DNA of 64,000 bases, taken from assembly GCF_003144115.1 (NCBI RefSeq), contig NW_020312018.1:212239-276238 (forward strand). The letters are read 5' to 3'. The translations under genes and the position numbers were made by a program. The DNA comes from Tilletiopsis washingtonensis (taxonomy: Eukaryota; Basidiomycota; Exobasidiomycetes; Entylomatales). Below the pieces are notes generated by a model. The model was given only the letters and a program-made list of their open reading frames with translations, had not been told where the DNA came from and ran no database searches. This document shows positions 12,268 through 23,160 of this stretch, in pieces (within the stretch, counting starts at the first letter, position 1; every line of letters begins with the position of its first letter).

Positions 12268-13405
12268 TTACGATGCGTCAGGCGGCGGCGCAGCAGCATC
12301 TGTGCGCTCCCAGATCTTTGTGCCCTGCCGGTCCTCGACGTGCGTGACGTACTCGAGCGGCAGCACGCCGCTCTCGCCCACGCCGGGCGTGAGCACGGCA
12401 CCGTTGGACGCGACGAAGAAGGGCACCTCGGCTGCCAGCGCACGGTGCATATCGATGTGCACGATAAGCGGCGAGCTCGTCCGCATGCCTGGGGCAAGCA
12501 TGAGCATATGTGGGCTGCGAAAAGGAAGCGCGGACACTCACCGCTGATGATGCCGCTGCCGGGCCGGCCGGCAGCGAGGTGAATGTGGTTGCGCTTCATG
12601 CGAGAAAGGCCGCCGGATGAGCGAATCGCATCCCAGGCGGCCGCCGTCGTGCCGTGCAGTACCTCGACGTCCAAGGCGCCAGAGACTCCTGAGTCAGCGT
12701 CCGTAGCCGGATCACCCTTGTGCGTGAGCTTGCGCAGGTCTGCGATGTTGTCGAGCGTCAAGGACACCATGTCAAGATCTTGCACCTGTAGCGCGGAGGA
12801 TCAGCCCGCCAATTCTGCGGCAACGGAATGAAGCTGCGCGCTTGAAAGCTGCACAGCGCCCACACTCCACTCACCGAGGCAACGCTATGGCCCTGCACCG
12901 CTCTGATGCACTCCTCGCCGTCGAGGTCTTTCAGCTCAAAGCGCTTCTTCTCGTTGCCGTCGACAACCTCGCGCACGTCCTGCGCCGTGGGCGCCCTGCC
13001 ATCGCCCATGTCGAGGCGTGCCACTCGTGGACGGGCCAGAATGGCGGCAAGCGGGACGAAGCCGTCTGCACGCAGCGGCAGGGACTCCTTCTCGAGGCCG
13101 TGGCGCAGCAGGTAGGCGAGGGCGCGCGAGAGGCCCTCGACGGGCGACACGACGCCGCGCGGCCCACGCGGCGCCTTGGCTGCCGTCTTGCCGCTGCTGC
13201 TGCCCGAAGCACCGGCTTCTGCAGCCGGCAATGTGCCGGCCGCTCTGGCCGCAGCCTTTGCCTTGGCGGCGGCCTTGATCGCCGCCTTAGCTGCCTGGTT
13301 GGCGGCACGCGAGGGCGGCGGGCGCGGCGCCGACGCGGCCTCGGGGGACGCAGCGGCCGCGGGCTCCGCAAGCGACAGGCTTGCCAGTGTCGGCGGTGAT
13401 GACAT
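12268..13405 (-). CDS. TPT1: tRNA 2'-phosphotransferase (Tpt1/KptA family)
   Basis: Coding segments (minus) are 13405..12875, 12785..12542 and 12488..12268, giving 331 aa. The enzyme removes the 2'-phosphate left at the splice junction by tRNA ligase, transferring it to NAD+ and releasing ADP-ribose 1'',2''-cyclic phosphate. Diagnostic motifs are present: LSRALAYLLRHGL (Arg101-His102), IRAVQGHSV (Arg168), LHGTTAAAWDAI followed by RMKRNHIHLAAG (Arg242), SGMRTSSPLIVHID and NGAVLTPG. These include the expected catalytic Arg-His-Arg-Arg set. An Ala/Lys-rich extension of about 80 residues precedes the domain and is not conserved family sequence. Splice sites were fixed by family continuity (GHSVAS-VQDL, IISG-MRTS). 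It is divergent from the SLMAP-like gene and convergent with the velvet gene. Confidence 0.95.
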
Positions 13406-13979
13406 GGCGTGCAGAGCGCGAGGACTGTGCAGCGGAGCAGAGCGTGCTGTTTGGGCTGCCAGCGCGAGAGTGGGAGTGGGGAGCACCAGGGGGCAGCTGC
13501 ACCTCCACAGCACAGCACCAAGAGCTGGCGTATGGCGCAGACAAGTGCGGCGTCGCTCGCGCCAGATGGCGCGTGGGAGCAAGCGCGCCGTCGCGCGACG
13601 CCGCCGTGCATCGCGCGCATCGCACGGCTGGCGGCCAGCGGCTGATCCGGGGCGGGCGCGCTGCGCCGAGAGGAGGGAGGCGGCCTGTGCAGCCTGAACG
13701 CACCCGCGCGCGACGGCGTCTCCTCCCGCCGCCCGGCGTCCTACGCTCGCTGCTTCCTCTCCACCCTCGCCCTCTCTCATCCTCACTCACCGCATACCTG
13801 GCCTGTCCGCTCTCGTGCGCTGCACTGCTTTCCGTCTGTGCCGCCGCACTGCCCGTGTGCGCGCATCCTCCCTTCACGTACCTTCGCTCCCGCCGCTGCC
13901 TCGTGACGACCTGCCTCTCCGCCGCTCCTGATCCTGACGACCTGCTGCCCGATCCGCCGCGCATCCTCCTCGCTCTTGC
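13406..13979. promoter_or_regulatory. Divergent promoter region between TPT1 and the FHA-protein gene
   Basis: These 574 bp separate two divergently transcribed start codons. The right half (about 13,690-13,975) is C/T-rich on the + strand, as is usual just upstream of starts in this window. No TATA box or known binding site stands out. Confidence 0.5.
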
Positions 13980-16428
13980 ATGCCTGCGCCCTCGTACGCC
14001 GGCGCGCCCATGCGGCAGTTCGGCGGCGTGCCCATGGCGCCCTCCTCGCCCTCGTCCGGCAATGCCGGCATCTCGCCGCCCTCGTACCCAGGCGCCGGCC
14101 ACGCCAGCGGCAGTGTCGCCGCGCAGCCGCCGCTCAACTTCCCGGCGCTGCACCTGCATCCGCTCAACGACTCGTTTGCGCCCAAGCAGATCAGCCTCGC
14201 GCCGCCCGGCCCGGGCAACCGCATCAAGATTGGGCGCCAGACGAACGCCAAGACGGTGCCGAATCCGAGCAATGGCTACTTCGACAGCAAGGTGCTCAGT
14301 CGCATGCACGCCGAGGTGTGGTCGCAGGACGGCAAGGTGAGTGCGACGTGTGTCCCAGTCATGAGCTCTATGTGGAGGTGGCTGGGCCCTGCTGTCATAG
14401 GTGTACCGCGCGCCCTCGGTCTGACACCTGGGTCCGACAGGTCTACATCAAGGACGTCAAGTCCTCCAACGGCACCTTCATCAATTCCGAGCGGCTCAGC
14501 GCCGAGGGTGTCGAGTCGGACGTGTTTGAGCTGCACTCGGAGGATCTGGTCGAGTTCGGCATCGACATCGTCGGCGACGACAACAAGACGATCATCCATC
14601 ACAAGGTCGCGTGTCGCGTCTTCCTCGTGCTCACGGCCGAGGATGCGATGAGCCTGCGCGCCGACTTTGCCGCTCTCTACCGCGGCGGCGGCCATGGCGG
14701 CCCAATGGGCGGAGCTGGCATGGGCCCGGGCGCAGAGGGCGGTCTGCGGAGAGGCAAGAGCACGATGAGCTTCGACCACATCCTCAGCCGGCTGCAGAGC
14801 GAGCTGCAGAAGAGCCGCGAGACGGGCGCCGAGCTTGGCACGCTTGCAGGTGCGATCGGCGAGGTGGGTGAGACACTCGGCGGAGGTCTGGTAAGTGCAT
14901 GTATGCGTCTCGCTCTCGCGCACGGCCCTCTCACACCATATCTGCGCAGGCGCCCATGCAGAACCCGCCGTACCAGCACCAAGTGCCGCCGGATCCGAGC
15001 GAAGCTGCTGCCGCATCGGCCTCTGCTGCGCAGTCCGCAACTGTCGCGGCCTTGCAGGAGCAATTGGCGTCGACGCAGGCCTCGCTGGCATCTCACGTGG
15101 AGAAGATGCATGCGCTCGAAGGCCTGCTCGCGGAGCACGAGACGATGCGCAGCGAGGTCGGCAGCATGAAGGCCGAGATGGAGAAGGCGAAGCGCGACAT
15201 CGACGAGATGAACCTCGCGGCGTTGAGCGCAAAGTCGCAGCCGCGTGCGACGAACGGCACGAGCGAAGAGGAGCAGGACTTCGACGACGGCGCCAGCGTG
15301 GCTAGCATGGACACGGTGATGGCTGGCGATGCAGGCACACGCACGATCAAGGGCGCCGGGGCATCGGGCGATGAGTCTGCGACAGACGAAGACGCGCTGC
15401 GGCAGCTCAACCACGTCGGCCCGCCGGCACCGGCGGACGAGCCGCCGGCCGAGGAATCCAGCGCCGTGCCGGCCGCTGTTGCGGCTGCGCTTGCAGCTCA
15501 GAACGAGGCGCTCTCGACGCGTCTTGCAGCGCTCGAGGCACAGCTCGAAGAGGCACTTGCAATTGGCCGCAACCTGCAGGCTGAGCACGCCGGCGCGACC
15601 GAGGCCGTGCGCGCGCTCGAGGGCCGGATGGCCAGCCTGGAGAAGGAGGTCAGCGAGACGTCTGCACGCGCCGAGGGTGCCGCTGTCCGCGCTCTCGAGG
15701 GCCGCTTCGTCGAGTGGCGAAGCACGCTCGAGAGCGCGTGGGGCCGCGAGCGCCAGGCATGGGACGCGGAGCGGGATGAGCTCAAGCGCGTCGTCAAGGC
15801 CTGGGACGAGGCGAATGGCTGGCTGGAAAACGAGGCGGCCAAGGCTGCCAGCGCCAACGAGAGCAACGGCATCGCCTCTGCCTCTTCGCCGAACCCAGGC
15901 GCGGCCGGCAAGCGGCGAGGCAGCAAGAGCGCAAAGCGACGCGCGGCGCGGAGACACCTCAACCCGGCGTTGCGGGCCTTGCTGTACCATTCGTCACACG
16001 CAGACGTTGGTCCGCTGGACGATGACGAGCTCTCGGACGTCGACGAGACGCCGCTGGGTGCCGCGTCTGGCCTCGGCGTCACCGGCGCGGATCGCGCGGC
16101 AGACTCGACATCAGAGGCCGCGCGCTCGGAAGACTCCGCCGAGCGGACAGACAGCACGGCGGCGACCAGTCCGTCCGGCAGCATCGCTGCGCTGGCCAAG
16201 TCTGCCGTGCCGCCGCCGCTCGCGAATGTCGCCCAGCACGGCTCACCACGAGGCGGGCTTGAGGTGAGTGCAGCTCAATCGCCTCGTCGGAGCGCGCGAC
16301 GATCTGAATTGACACGACGCTCCCGCGCACAGAACACAAGTCTGCCCATGATGGGTGCCGCCGGCGTCGTGGCGATCGGCATGGCGGCGTGGATCATCTC
16401 GGGCAAGGCAGCGCCCAAGTTCAGCTAG
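13980..16428 (+). CDS. FHA-domain tail-anchored protein, SLMAP/Far9/Vps64 type (STRIPAK component)
   Basis: Coding segments are 13980..14336, 14441..14890, 14950..16263 and 16333..16428, giving 738 aa. Residues ~75-165 form an FHA phosphothreonine-binding domain: IKIGRQ, LSRMHAEVW and VKSSNGTFIN carry the canonical G-R, S-x-x-H and SSNGT elements. Ala/Glu-rich segments after residue ~285, and again around 470-560, look like coiled coils. The last exon supplies one hydrophobic segment (MGAAGVVAIGMAAWIISG) followed by a short basic tail, a typical C-terminal membrane anchor. FHA plus coiled coil plus tail anchor is the architecture of SLMAP/PRO45/Far9-Far10, the membrane-tethering arm of the STRIPAK phosphatase complex at ER, nuclear envelope and mitochondria. 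The STRIPAK role is inferred from architecture. Confidence 0.9.
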
Positions 16429-16627
16429 CCCGCTCGCAGCGTGCGATGACTGCCGGCGCGCTGCATGCGCCATGACGGGCCGGCCGAGATGTCAGAGACG
16501 GGCGCAATGATCAGCTTTGTCTCATCACGAAACACGGCAGTGTGACGCGGGTATGGCCATGCTGGCAGATGACATTAGCAGATCAGAACGAGAGCCGGGC
16601 ATGAGCAGCCTTCCGCGTGCATCTCGT

Positions 16628-17029
16628 TCAAGGCGGCGCGACATGGCCATGGCGGCCGGGCGTGCCGGTGTCGCTGCCGCCGCCGCCTCCATTGGACAGG
16701 TTGGACCACCAGGCCGCGTCCATGCCCGGCGTTGATACCGAGGCAGGGCTCTCGCCCATCTGCTGCGGCGTGCGCTGCTGCGCCGGTGCGTGCTGGCGAG
16801 GCGCGCCAAAGTGCTGCTGCGGAGCGCCTTGCGTATGATGCGCATGCGACAGCTGCGATGCCTGCTCTGCAAGCGGCGTCGGTGCGCCCGGCGAGCGCAT
16901 CGAGCCCGACGCCGTGCGCTGCCGCTTGGCTGCGTTTTGCTGCTGCTGTCCATCATGCTCATGCTGCGACGTCGGCGTGCCGTACGTCATGCTGTTGCTG
17001 CTGCTGCCGGCGCCTCCGAGATCGAAGCG

Positions 17030-17125
<96 letters not shown>

Positions 17126-17135
17126 NNNNNNNNNN

Positions 17136-17231
<96 letters not shown>

Positions 17232-20158
17232 GCCTGTGCTTGCGCGAAGGCTTGCGCTTGCGCCTGGTCCGGATCCAGCGCCGGGCCGTCGAACATGGGA
17301 CCAAGACCCAGTGCGGCGGCCCAGTCTTGCTGAGCTCCCGGTCCGCTGCGCGGGCCCGAGGTGGCCGCGCCAGCCAGAAGCTGGCGTAGCGCTTCGGTCA
17401 GAGCGTTCGGCGACGGGCTCGATGCAGCACCAAGCGAGCCTGCCGTGTTCGGTGCGGCGGCCGCCAGTGACGCTGACGCAGGCGACGAGACAGCCAGCGC
17501 GGCAGCTTGCGCCATCGGCAGGTTCTGGCAGCACGCCTCGCCCCATGCGCCCATCGGACAGGCCTGGCTGTCCAGAAGCTCCGGCGGCAGGAAGATCGTC
17601 GGATCGTGCTGCGTCGCCAGCTCGTGCATCTTGGTGTCTCCGAAGGGCGAGCCAGGCTGGCCTGTGAGTCCCGACGGCATCGCAGACATCGCAGGCGCTG
17701 CCATCGGAGGCTGCCGCGGAGGGCCCATCTGCTGGTCGGACGGTGCGCTGGGCGCGGGCGATGGCTGAGGAGCTCGGCTGTCGTAGCGTGCACGCTTGCG
17801 GATCACGTCGGCTCGCATCGCGACGGGCCGATGAGCGCTGTGCAGCTTGTAGTACAGCCCGCAGGCGTTGCAGATGATGCGGCCGTCCGGGTCCTTGCGC
17901 CACAGCGGCGTCGTCGAGGTGCCGCAGTTCGCGCACGACGCGCCGGCATGAATCCCGACCCACTCGTCCGAGTCTGCAGCCTCACCAGTCGTGCTGCCGC
18001 TTGCGGTGCCGCTCGTCGGGCCGCTTCTGGCGGCCGAGCTGGAGCCTTCGCCACCTCCTCCTGCGTTCGGGGTATTTGCCGCAGCAGCGGCGTTCGCTGC
18101 TTGCTTGGCAACGCGCTCGGCTCGCTTTTGCTTGAGCTCACGCGGTCGCGGGACTGTCACTCGTGTCAGCGTCGTGGTCATGACAGCACAGTCACAGCTC
18201 TCACCCTTGTGCAGCTTCAGGTATAGACCACAGGCATTGCACTGCAAAGCAAGGTTCGAGTCGCGTCGCCAAAGAGGTGTCGAGGTGGCGCCGCAGTTGG
18301 AGCACTCGGGCTTGGAGCGATCCTCCTTGACCGATCCCGCTGCTGGCGTCGACGGCTTGGAATCGTCGATCGTCGTACTGGTGCTGGCGCCAAAGGTCAT
18401 GGGAGAGCCTGCGGCACTGCCGCTCGTCTTCGTGCGCGTGCGACTGGACTCGGCCGGCGACGAGCCGAACGCGAAAGGGCCACCGGTGCCGGCGAAGGAC
18501 TGCGGCGTGCCAGGCATGCTGAGGGACGAGACCATCGAAGGCGCCATGTGCGGCTGGTGCTGCTGGGCCATGTGATGCTGTGGCGCCTGCTGCTCGAATG
18601 CGCTAGGCAGCAGCGGCCCGTCGAAGCTGTGTGCAGCATGCAGAGGCGGCCGTACGGCTTGTTGCTGCGGCGTCTCGGGCCCAAAGAATGAGGCGTGCGT
18701 CGCAGAGTGGTGCATGCCAAACGGATCCTGCATCGGTGCGGCGTTCTGCATCGGCTGCTCATACGAAGGAGTCAGGTCCATCGACGGGCGATGAGGTCCT
18801 TGAAAGTGTGTGAAAGGGCTTTGCGGATGCATCCGCTCTGCGTCGGGTGGTGGTGGCGGCGGTGGATGCTGCGCTTGCTGGCCTTGGGGCCCCGCGCTGA
18901 CGCCCTGCTGAGCTTGGGCGAAGAGGTGCGCGAGTTGAGGAGGCACTTGGCCTGCCTGGAACGCCATGAGCGCTTGCGTCAGGAAGGCCAGCAGCGCCGA
19001 CTGCAGAGCCGGCTGCTGCTGTTGCTGCTGCTGCTGCTGCGTCTGTGGAGCCGAGAAAGGCATCGCAAACGGCGGAGCGAACGTGAGCGGGCTGAGCCCA
19101 TCCGGGCCCTGGCCAGCAGACGCGGCGTCTGCAAAGCGCTGCTGTGGCTGCATGTCCATCGACGTCGACGATGATGCTGCGTCTCGACTGCCTCCTTGCC
19201 GACGAGCAAAGGCAGCGTTGCGTGCGGCGCATTGACGCGCCAGCTCGGCACGCTTCATGTCGGCGAGAATGGCCAGGCTGGGCGCCTCGAGGTCCACGCC
19301 TTGTGCGGCCAACTCGCGCTCGGCAGCCTCGATTGACTCGATGCTCCATGCTGGCTCTGACACTGCGCCCGTCTCCTCAGCAATGTTGACGTACGACGGC
19401 GCCGGCACGGTGTGCCAGAGTCGCTGCTCCGGCGGCCGCGACGAAGCGCCGGCCAGGCGACGCAGAGGCTGTGAAGCAGTCTGAGCAAGGCACTTCACAC
19501 CGGCTGCGACGTTTGCAACTCACCTGCGACGAGATCTCACTCGATGCTCTGCCCTTTCCCTTCAGGTCGTAGCTCGTCGGCGTGGCTGCGGCCGACGAGG
19601 ACGGCGTGGCAGCACTGCTCGGCTGGCGCGATCGCGGCCGTGCCCGCGCGGCGCGGTGTCGTTCTGCTGCTCTCTTCTCCGCGCGCTCCTTCAGCTTCCG
19701 GCCCACCTCGGCGCTGAACTCTGGCAGCGTCAGGCTGTGCACAGGCCGAGCCTTGCTTCGCTCGAGCGCATCGACGGTCACACGCGCACATCTCGCGAAC
19801 TCCTTGCGTCCGGGCCTCCGCGCGTCATCGTCCTCCGTTGGCTGCGGTTTGGTCAGCAGCTGGGCGAGAGCGCGCTTATTGCCGACTGAAGGCTCACCGG
19901 CACCATATTGGCACGCATGTGGTACATGCGCCATCCGAGGTTCGAGAGACGCTCGCCGTGCTCGAGCACGTCGCGCGACACCATGGCCGCGCGCCAGGTC
20001 TTGTTGAGCGACTCGGCATCGCCAGTGCAGGCATACGGGCCGAAGGGCTTGTTCTGCCAACGAACTGTCAGCACTGATGCAGCGTGCTCCACTCGCCTTT
20101 GAAGTCGTCGCCGCTCTGCAGCACGCCCACTCACGCCCTTGATCTTCAACAGCACCAT
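16628..20158 (-). CDS. Two-finger GATA transcription factor with a long polyglutamine tract
   Basis: Coding segments (minus) are 20158..20135, 20053..19898, 19841..19524, 19480..18205 and 18153..16628, about 1,099 aa. The first segment encodes only MVLLKIKG. The N-terminus holds ERLSNLGWRMYHMR, which resembles the short DUF1752 motif of fungal nitrogen-type GATA regulators. Two C-X2-C-X17-C-X2-C fingers follow: CSNCGATSTPLWRR..CNACGLYLKLHK (~560-591) and CANCGTSTTPLWRK..CNACGLYYKLH with basic tail RADVIRKRARYD (~666-705). A CAG-encoded polyglutamine run covers ~899-966 and contains ten masked bases. The rest is Gln/Pro/Ser-rich, consistent with an activator. A nitrogen-regulator (AreA/Nit2) or iron-regulator (two-finger Urbs1/SreA) role is possible, but the sequence does not decide it. 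The third segment could instead begin at 19,859, since both acceptors keep frame. The 51-nt intron after finger 1 is also in frame. Confidence 0.88.
17031..17230. repeat. (CTG)n/(CAG)n microsatellite coding for polyglutamine, with 10 masked bases
   Basis: The tract is pure CTG on the + strand on both sides of ten N at 17,126-17,135, 95 bases on each side. Continuing the CTG phase from the left through ten bases lands exactly in phase on the right, so as assembled it spans 200 bp or about 66 units. It is read as CAG (Gln) in the minus-strand GATA gene. Short-read assembly may have collapsed it. Confidence 0.97.
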
Positions 20159-20367
20159 GGCGCACAGCGCGCGGCGGCCGGCGCTATGCCGCCTCCGTCT
20201 GAGCCAGAGTCTCGCAAGGCGTGCGCTGCGGCAAGCCTGCGGCGTGTGCTGTGTGCAGACGACGGCGGCGGCGGCAGCGAGCGGTGCGTCGGGCGGAGTG
20301 TGTGCTGCGAGCGTGCGGCGCGCGGGTGTGGGAGAGTGGAAGAACGGAGGGCAGACGGGCGCGCTGC

Positions 20368-20379
20368 CGATCTGATAAC
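20368..20379 (+). promoter_or_regulatory. GATA-type site, copy 1 of CGATCTGATAAC
   Basis: This 12-mer includes TGATAA, the consensus core bound by fungal GATA factors (HGATAR). It lies 210 bp upstream of the start codon of the minus-strand GATA gene and matches copy 2 exactly. Autoregulation is inference. Confidence 0.4.
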
Positions 20380-21263
20380 GCGGCCCGCCTCGCGCGGGCG
20401 CAGGCGCACAGCCGGCCGCGGCGCGCCTCGCAGACGCGGCACCCGCCTGCCGCACAGACGGCCGCCTGCCAACCCCCTCTTGCGCGCGACCCTCGGCCCT
20501 GCGAGCTGGTGATGAAAAGCCCCAAATGACGCAGTTGGGCGCCCAAGGTGCTGGCAGAGAGAGTGTCCAGCACGAGCGCACGGCCAACGTGCAAAGGAGG
20601 TGGCACGACTTCTGCCCTCACTCAGGCACAAGGTGGCCTTGCTGCGGCAACGATGAGGCGGCCTCGCTCTTACACGAGCTAGCCGATGCGGGCGCTTCGT
20701 CGAGCAGCTCTTCGTGCTCACAGAGAGGCGCCGGAATGTGCGGCCGTCGTCGTCCGGCTGCAGTGCGTCCGAGTGTTCTAAAAGCACCGGGCGGCCGTCC
20801 TGCCGGCGGAACAGCGGAACGGCGTGCGAGCTGCGGCACCCGGCGCAGCAGAGCAGACAGGCTCGGGATGCCGTGAGCCGCTAAGTCGGGACGAGTGCAG
20901 CAAGGTGCAGCGGTGCAGCGGCAGCGACGAGGCGAGGTGAGCCGCACCGCTCTGCTGCCGCAGCCGCACTCTCCTTCTGGCCCGGACGCTTCGCGGCTTG
21001 GCGCAAGGCCGGTCACGGCGCAGCGAGGCCACCCACCTGCCACGGATCAACTCAGACTTGACTCTGGCAGGCAAGGCAGCGCTCTCACCATGCTGGTTCC
21101 GCGGTGCAACGCCGGCCGTCAAGCGGCCGCTTGGCCGCACCCGGCTCACGCAGCGCCGTCGCCGGACTTTTGCTCACGGCGCAGCGGCGGCCAAAACGTC
21201 AAGCGAGGCGCCCCGAAGGCGTGCGCCGCGCAGACGCTTGACAGCCCGTAGGCGAGGCGCTAG

Positions 21264-21275
21264 CGATCTGATAAC
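21264..21275 (+). promoter_or_regulatory. GATA-type site, copy 2 of CGATCTGATAAC
   Basis: An identical 12-mer to the copy at 20,368, about 1.1 kb upstream of both the GATA gene start (minus) and the MDM35 start (plus). Either gene could be its target. Confidence 0.35.
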
Positions 21276-21740
21276 TCCAGCTTATGTAAGCGCACGCCAA
21301 GCACGGCAAGCGGACGGCTCGGCCGGACGCCCGACGCTGCCCAGCGCAGATCATAGCTCCACAGGCGCTGTTCGCGGGTCGCATGCATCATGCAGGATGG
21401 GTGTGAATGGATGGGCTCCCTGCCTGGGTTGCCTTCCGGAGGCGGAGCGAGGAGGATGCATCGCGCGCAGAGGCATGGCATCGCGAGCGTGAGATGGGTC
21501 ACGTGCCGCGCGTCCTCGCTTCGCAGCGGTGCGGCGAAGAGAAACGCGCCTCGCCCGCCGTGCTTCCTCCTTCCCGACACCAACCCACGCCGGGCGCCGC
21601 TCTGTGAGCTGAGCGACCGGCGTGCACCTCTCGACCTGTGAGTATCTCGCCGACTCTGCGCCTCTCGCAGCACACGTCGTGCAGCCGGGCGCCGCCTGCG
21701 AACGAGCACGGCCGCGGGCCGGCGCCGGGCGTCGAGCGCA

Positions 21741-21924
21741 ACAGCAGCAGCAGCCAGCACAGCACAGCAGCGCGCGCAGCAGGATGACCAACATACCAAA
21801 TAGTTCACGCCGAGCGTACTAGCGCACTGAGTGACAAACCTTCATCTTTCAAAATTAGTCTTTTGCTCCTATCTGACCTTTGCGCCGCGCTGCTGTGCTG
21901 TTGCTGCTGCTGCTGCTGCGCGCT
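21741..21924. repeat. Inverted repeat with CAG/CTG arms around an AT-richer loop
   Basis: The 15-mer CAGCACAGCAGCGCG at 21,760-21,774 is perfectly complementary to 21,886-21,900. CAG units lie outside the left arm and CTG units outside the right, so the stem can extend with a small bulge. The 111-nt spacer is noticeably AT-richer than its surroundings. Confidence 0.6.
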
Positions 21925-22381
21925 CTCGCCGTGGACGCTCGGAGATGCGGGCTGCAGACAGGTCGCTGACACCCTCTTGCTCCTGCCTAGACCCGCCGGC
22001 TGGTCTGCTGGACCCTGTGACGGCGTGGAATGTCATCGTGCTTGCTTGTTCCTTCTGTGTCTGTTGTGTGAAGGTTTCGCAGGTTGTCCGGCTGCTGCGC
22101 GATTGCGCTTGCACCCGCAGCGATGCGGCCGTCAGGGCGTGAGCGGTGGCCGTCTGTGGCTCTTCTTGCTGTCGATTCATCTTGTCAGAAGGCTGAGAGC
22201 TGTAGCCATAACTGCATTGCCGCACCGGAGCGGGCCGTCGTTAACGCGAGATCGAGATGGCGCGCAGCCGGCGCACAGGCCAAGCTGCTGAAAGATGAGC
22301 GCGTCTCGCTCGGCTGCTGCGCGTGTGTATGCGGCCGCGTTGCTCTCTTCTCACCCTCACACCGCTCTGGCCGCCGCAGCC

Positions 22382-23160
22382 ATGTCTCAACCACAGAGCA
22401 GCCAGGCCTCGTCGTCGTCGGCAGGGCCTGCCGGCCTCGGGCTCATGTCGTCCATGTCGCCCGAGTGCACGCCGCTCAAGCACCGCTATGACTCCTGCTT
22501 CCACTCCTGGCTCGTCGACTACCTTGCCCTGCCTGGCTCGGGCACCGCGTCCGCCGCAGCGCAGCCCCAGGAGTCGTCATCGTCGTCGATGTGGGGCCGC
22601 GGAAAGAAGGAGCAGGCGCCGGCAGCAGGGCAGGACGAGGCGGCGAAGCGCCAGAGCCTCAAGGAGCGGCTCGACGGCGAGTGCGGCGGCATGTGGGAGG
22701 AGTACCGGAAATGCGTCACGGTGAGTAGATCTCGGCAGGCAGCAGGGCGGTGCACGGCGGCTGTATGCCACACCTGAAGGCTCTCGTGCCTTTACTTGGC
22801 TGCCCGACTGCACATGACCGGCACAGCTCTGCCGATGGACAGGACAGAGGCGAAGACTGCGAGCGGTCCGGCCATCTCGACGATGCTCCTTCTTGCTCTT
22901 GCACGCGAGCTTGACTGTCTGTCACACGGTACCGTGACGCTGCGAGACGGCCGAGCGCAGACGGAAGCCCCGGCAGATGCACAGAAACGGAAGAGCTGAC
23001 GCTCCTCCTCCAGCGGGCTGTCTCGGAGAAGCAACTCGATGGACTGATCGCCGAGGCACGCGCCCACAACCCCTTCCCCTTTCCGCATGAGCGCGCACCC
23101 GGCGAGGTGCCGAGCGAGCCGTTCCCATTCGCCTCGGCGCCCGGTGCTAAGGGTCCATGA
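22382..23160 (+). CDS. MDM35: Mitochondrial twin-CX9C protein MDM35/TRIAP1
   Basis: Coding segments are 22382..22720 and 23014..23160, giving 161 aa. Two CX9C motifs are visible, Cys29-X9-Cys39 (CTPLKHRYDSC) and Cys101-X9-Cys111 (CGGMWEEYRKC), in the sequence context of MDM35/TRIAP1 (YDSCFHSWL, EEYRKCV). In the intermembrane space MDM35 holds PRELI/Ups proteins for phosphatidic acid and phosphatidylserine transfer between membranes, and it is imported by Mia40 oxidation. The family is normally about 80 residues. Here the two hairpin helices are separated by 61 residues of Ser/Gln/Lys-rich sequence instead of about 18, and a Pro/Phe-rich tail follows. The single 293-nt intron joins YRKCVT to RAVSEKQLDG. 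An in-frame upstream ATG at 22,295 exists; the one at 22,382 is preferred because it starts at the conserved-length N-terminus. Confidence 0.88.

Larger units (their letters stand above)
20159..22381. other. Intergenic region between the two-finger GATA gene and MDM35
   Basis: This 2.2-kb divergent interval holds no supportable gene. It contains two identical 12-mers, CGATCTGATAAC, at 20,368-20,379 and 21,264-21,275, each with a TGATAA GATA-factor site. It also contains an inverted repeat with CAG/CTG arms flanking an AT-richer segment (21,780-21,885). The bases just upstream of the MDM35 ATG are C/T-rich. Confidence 0.6.
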
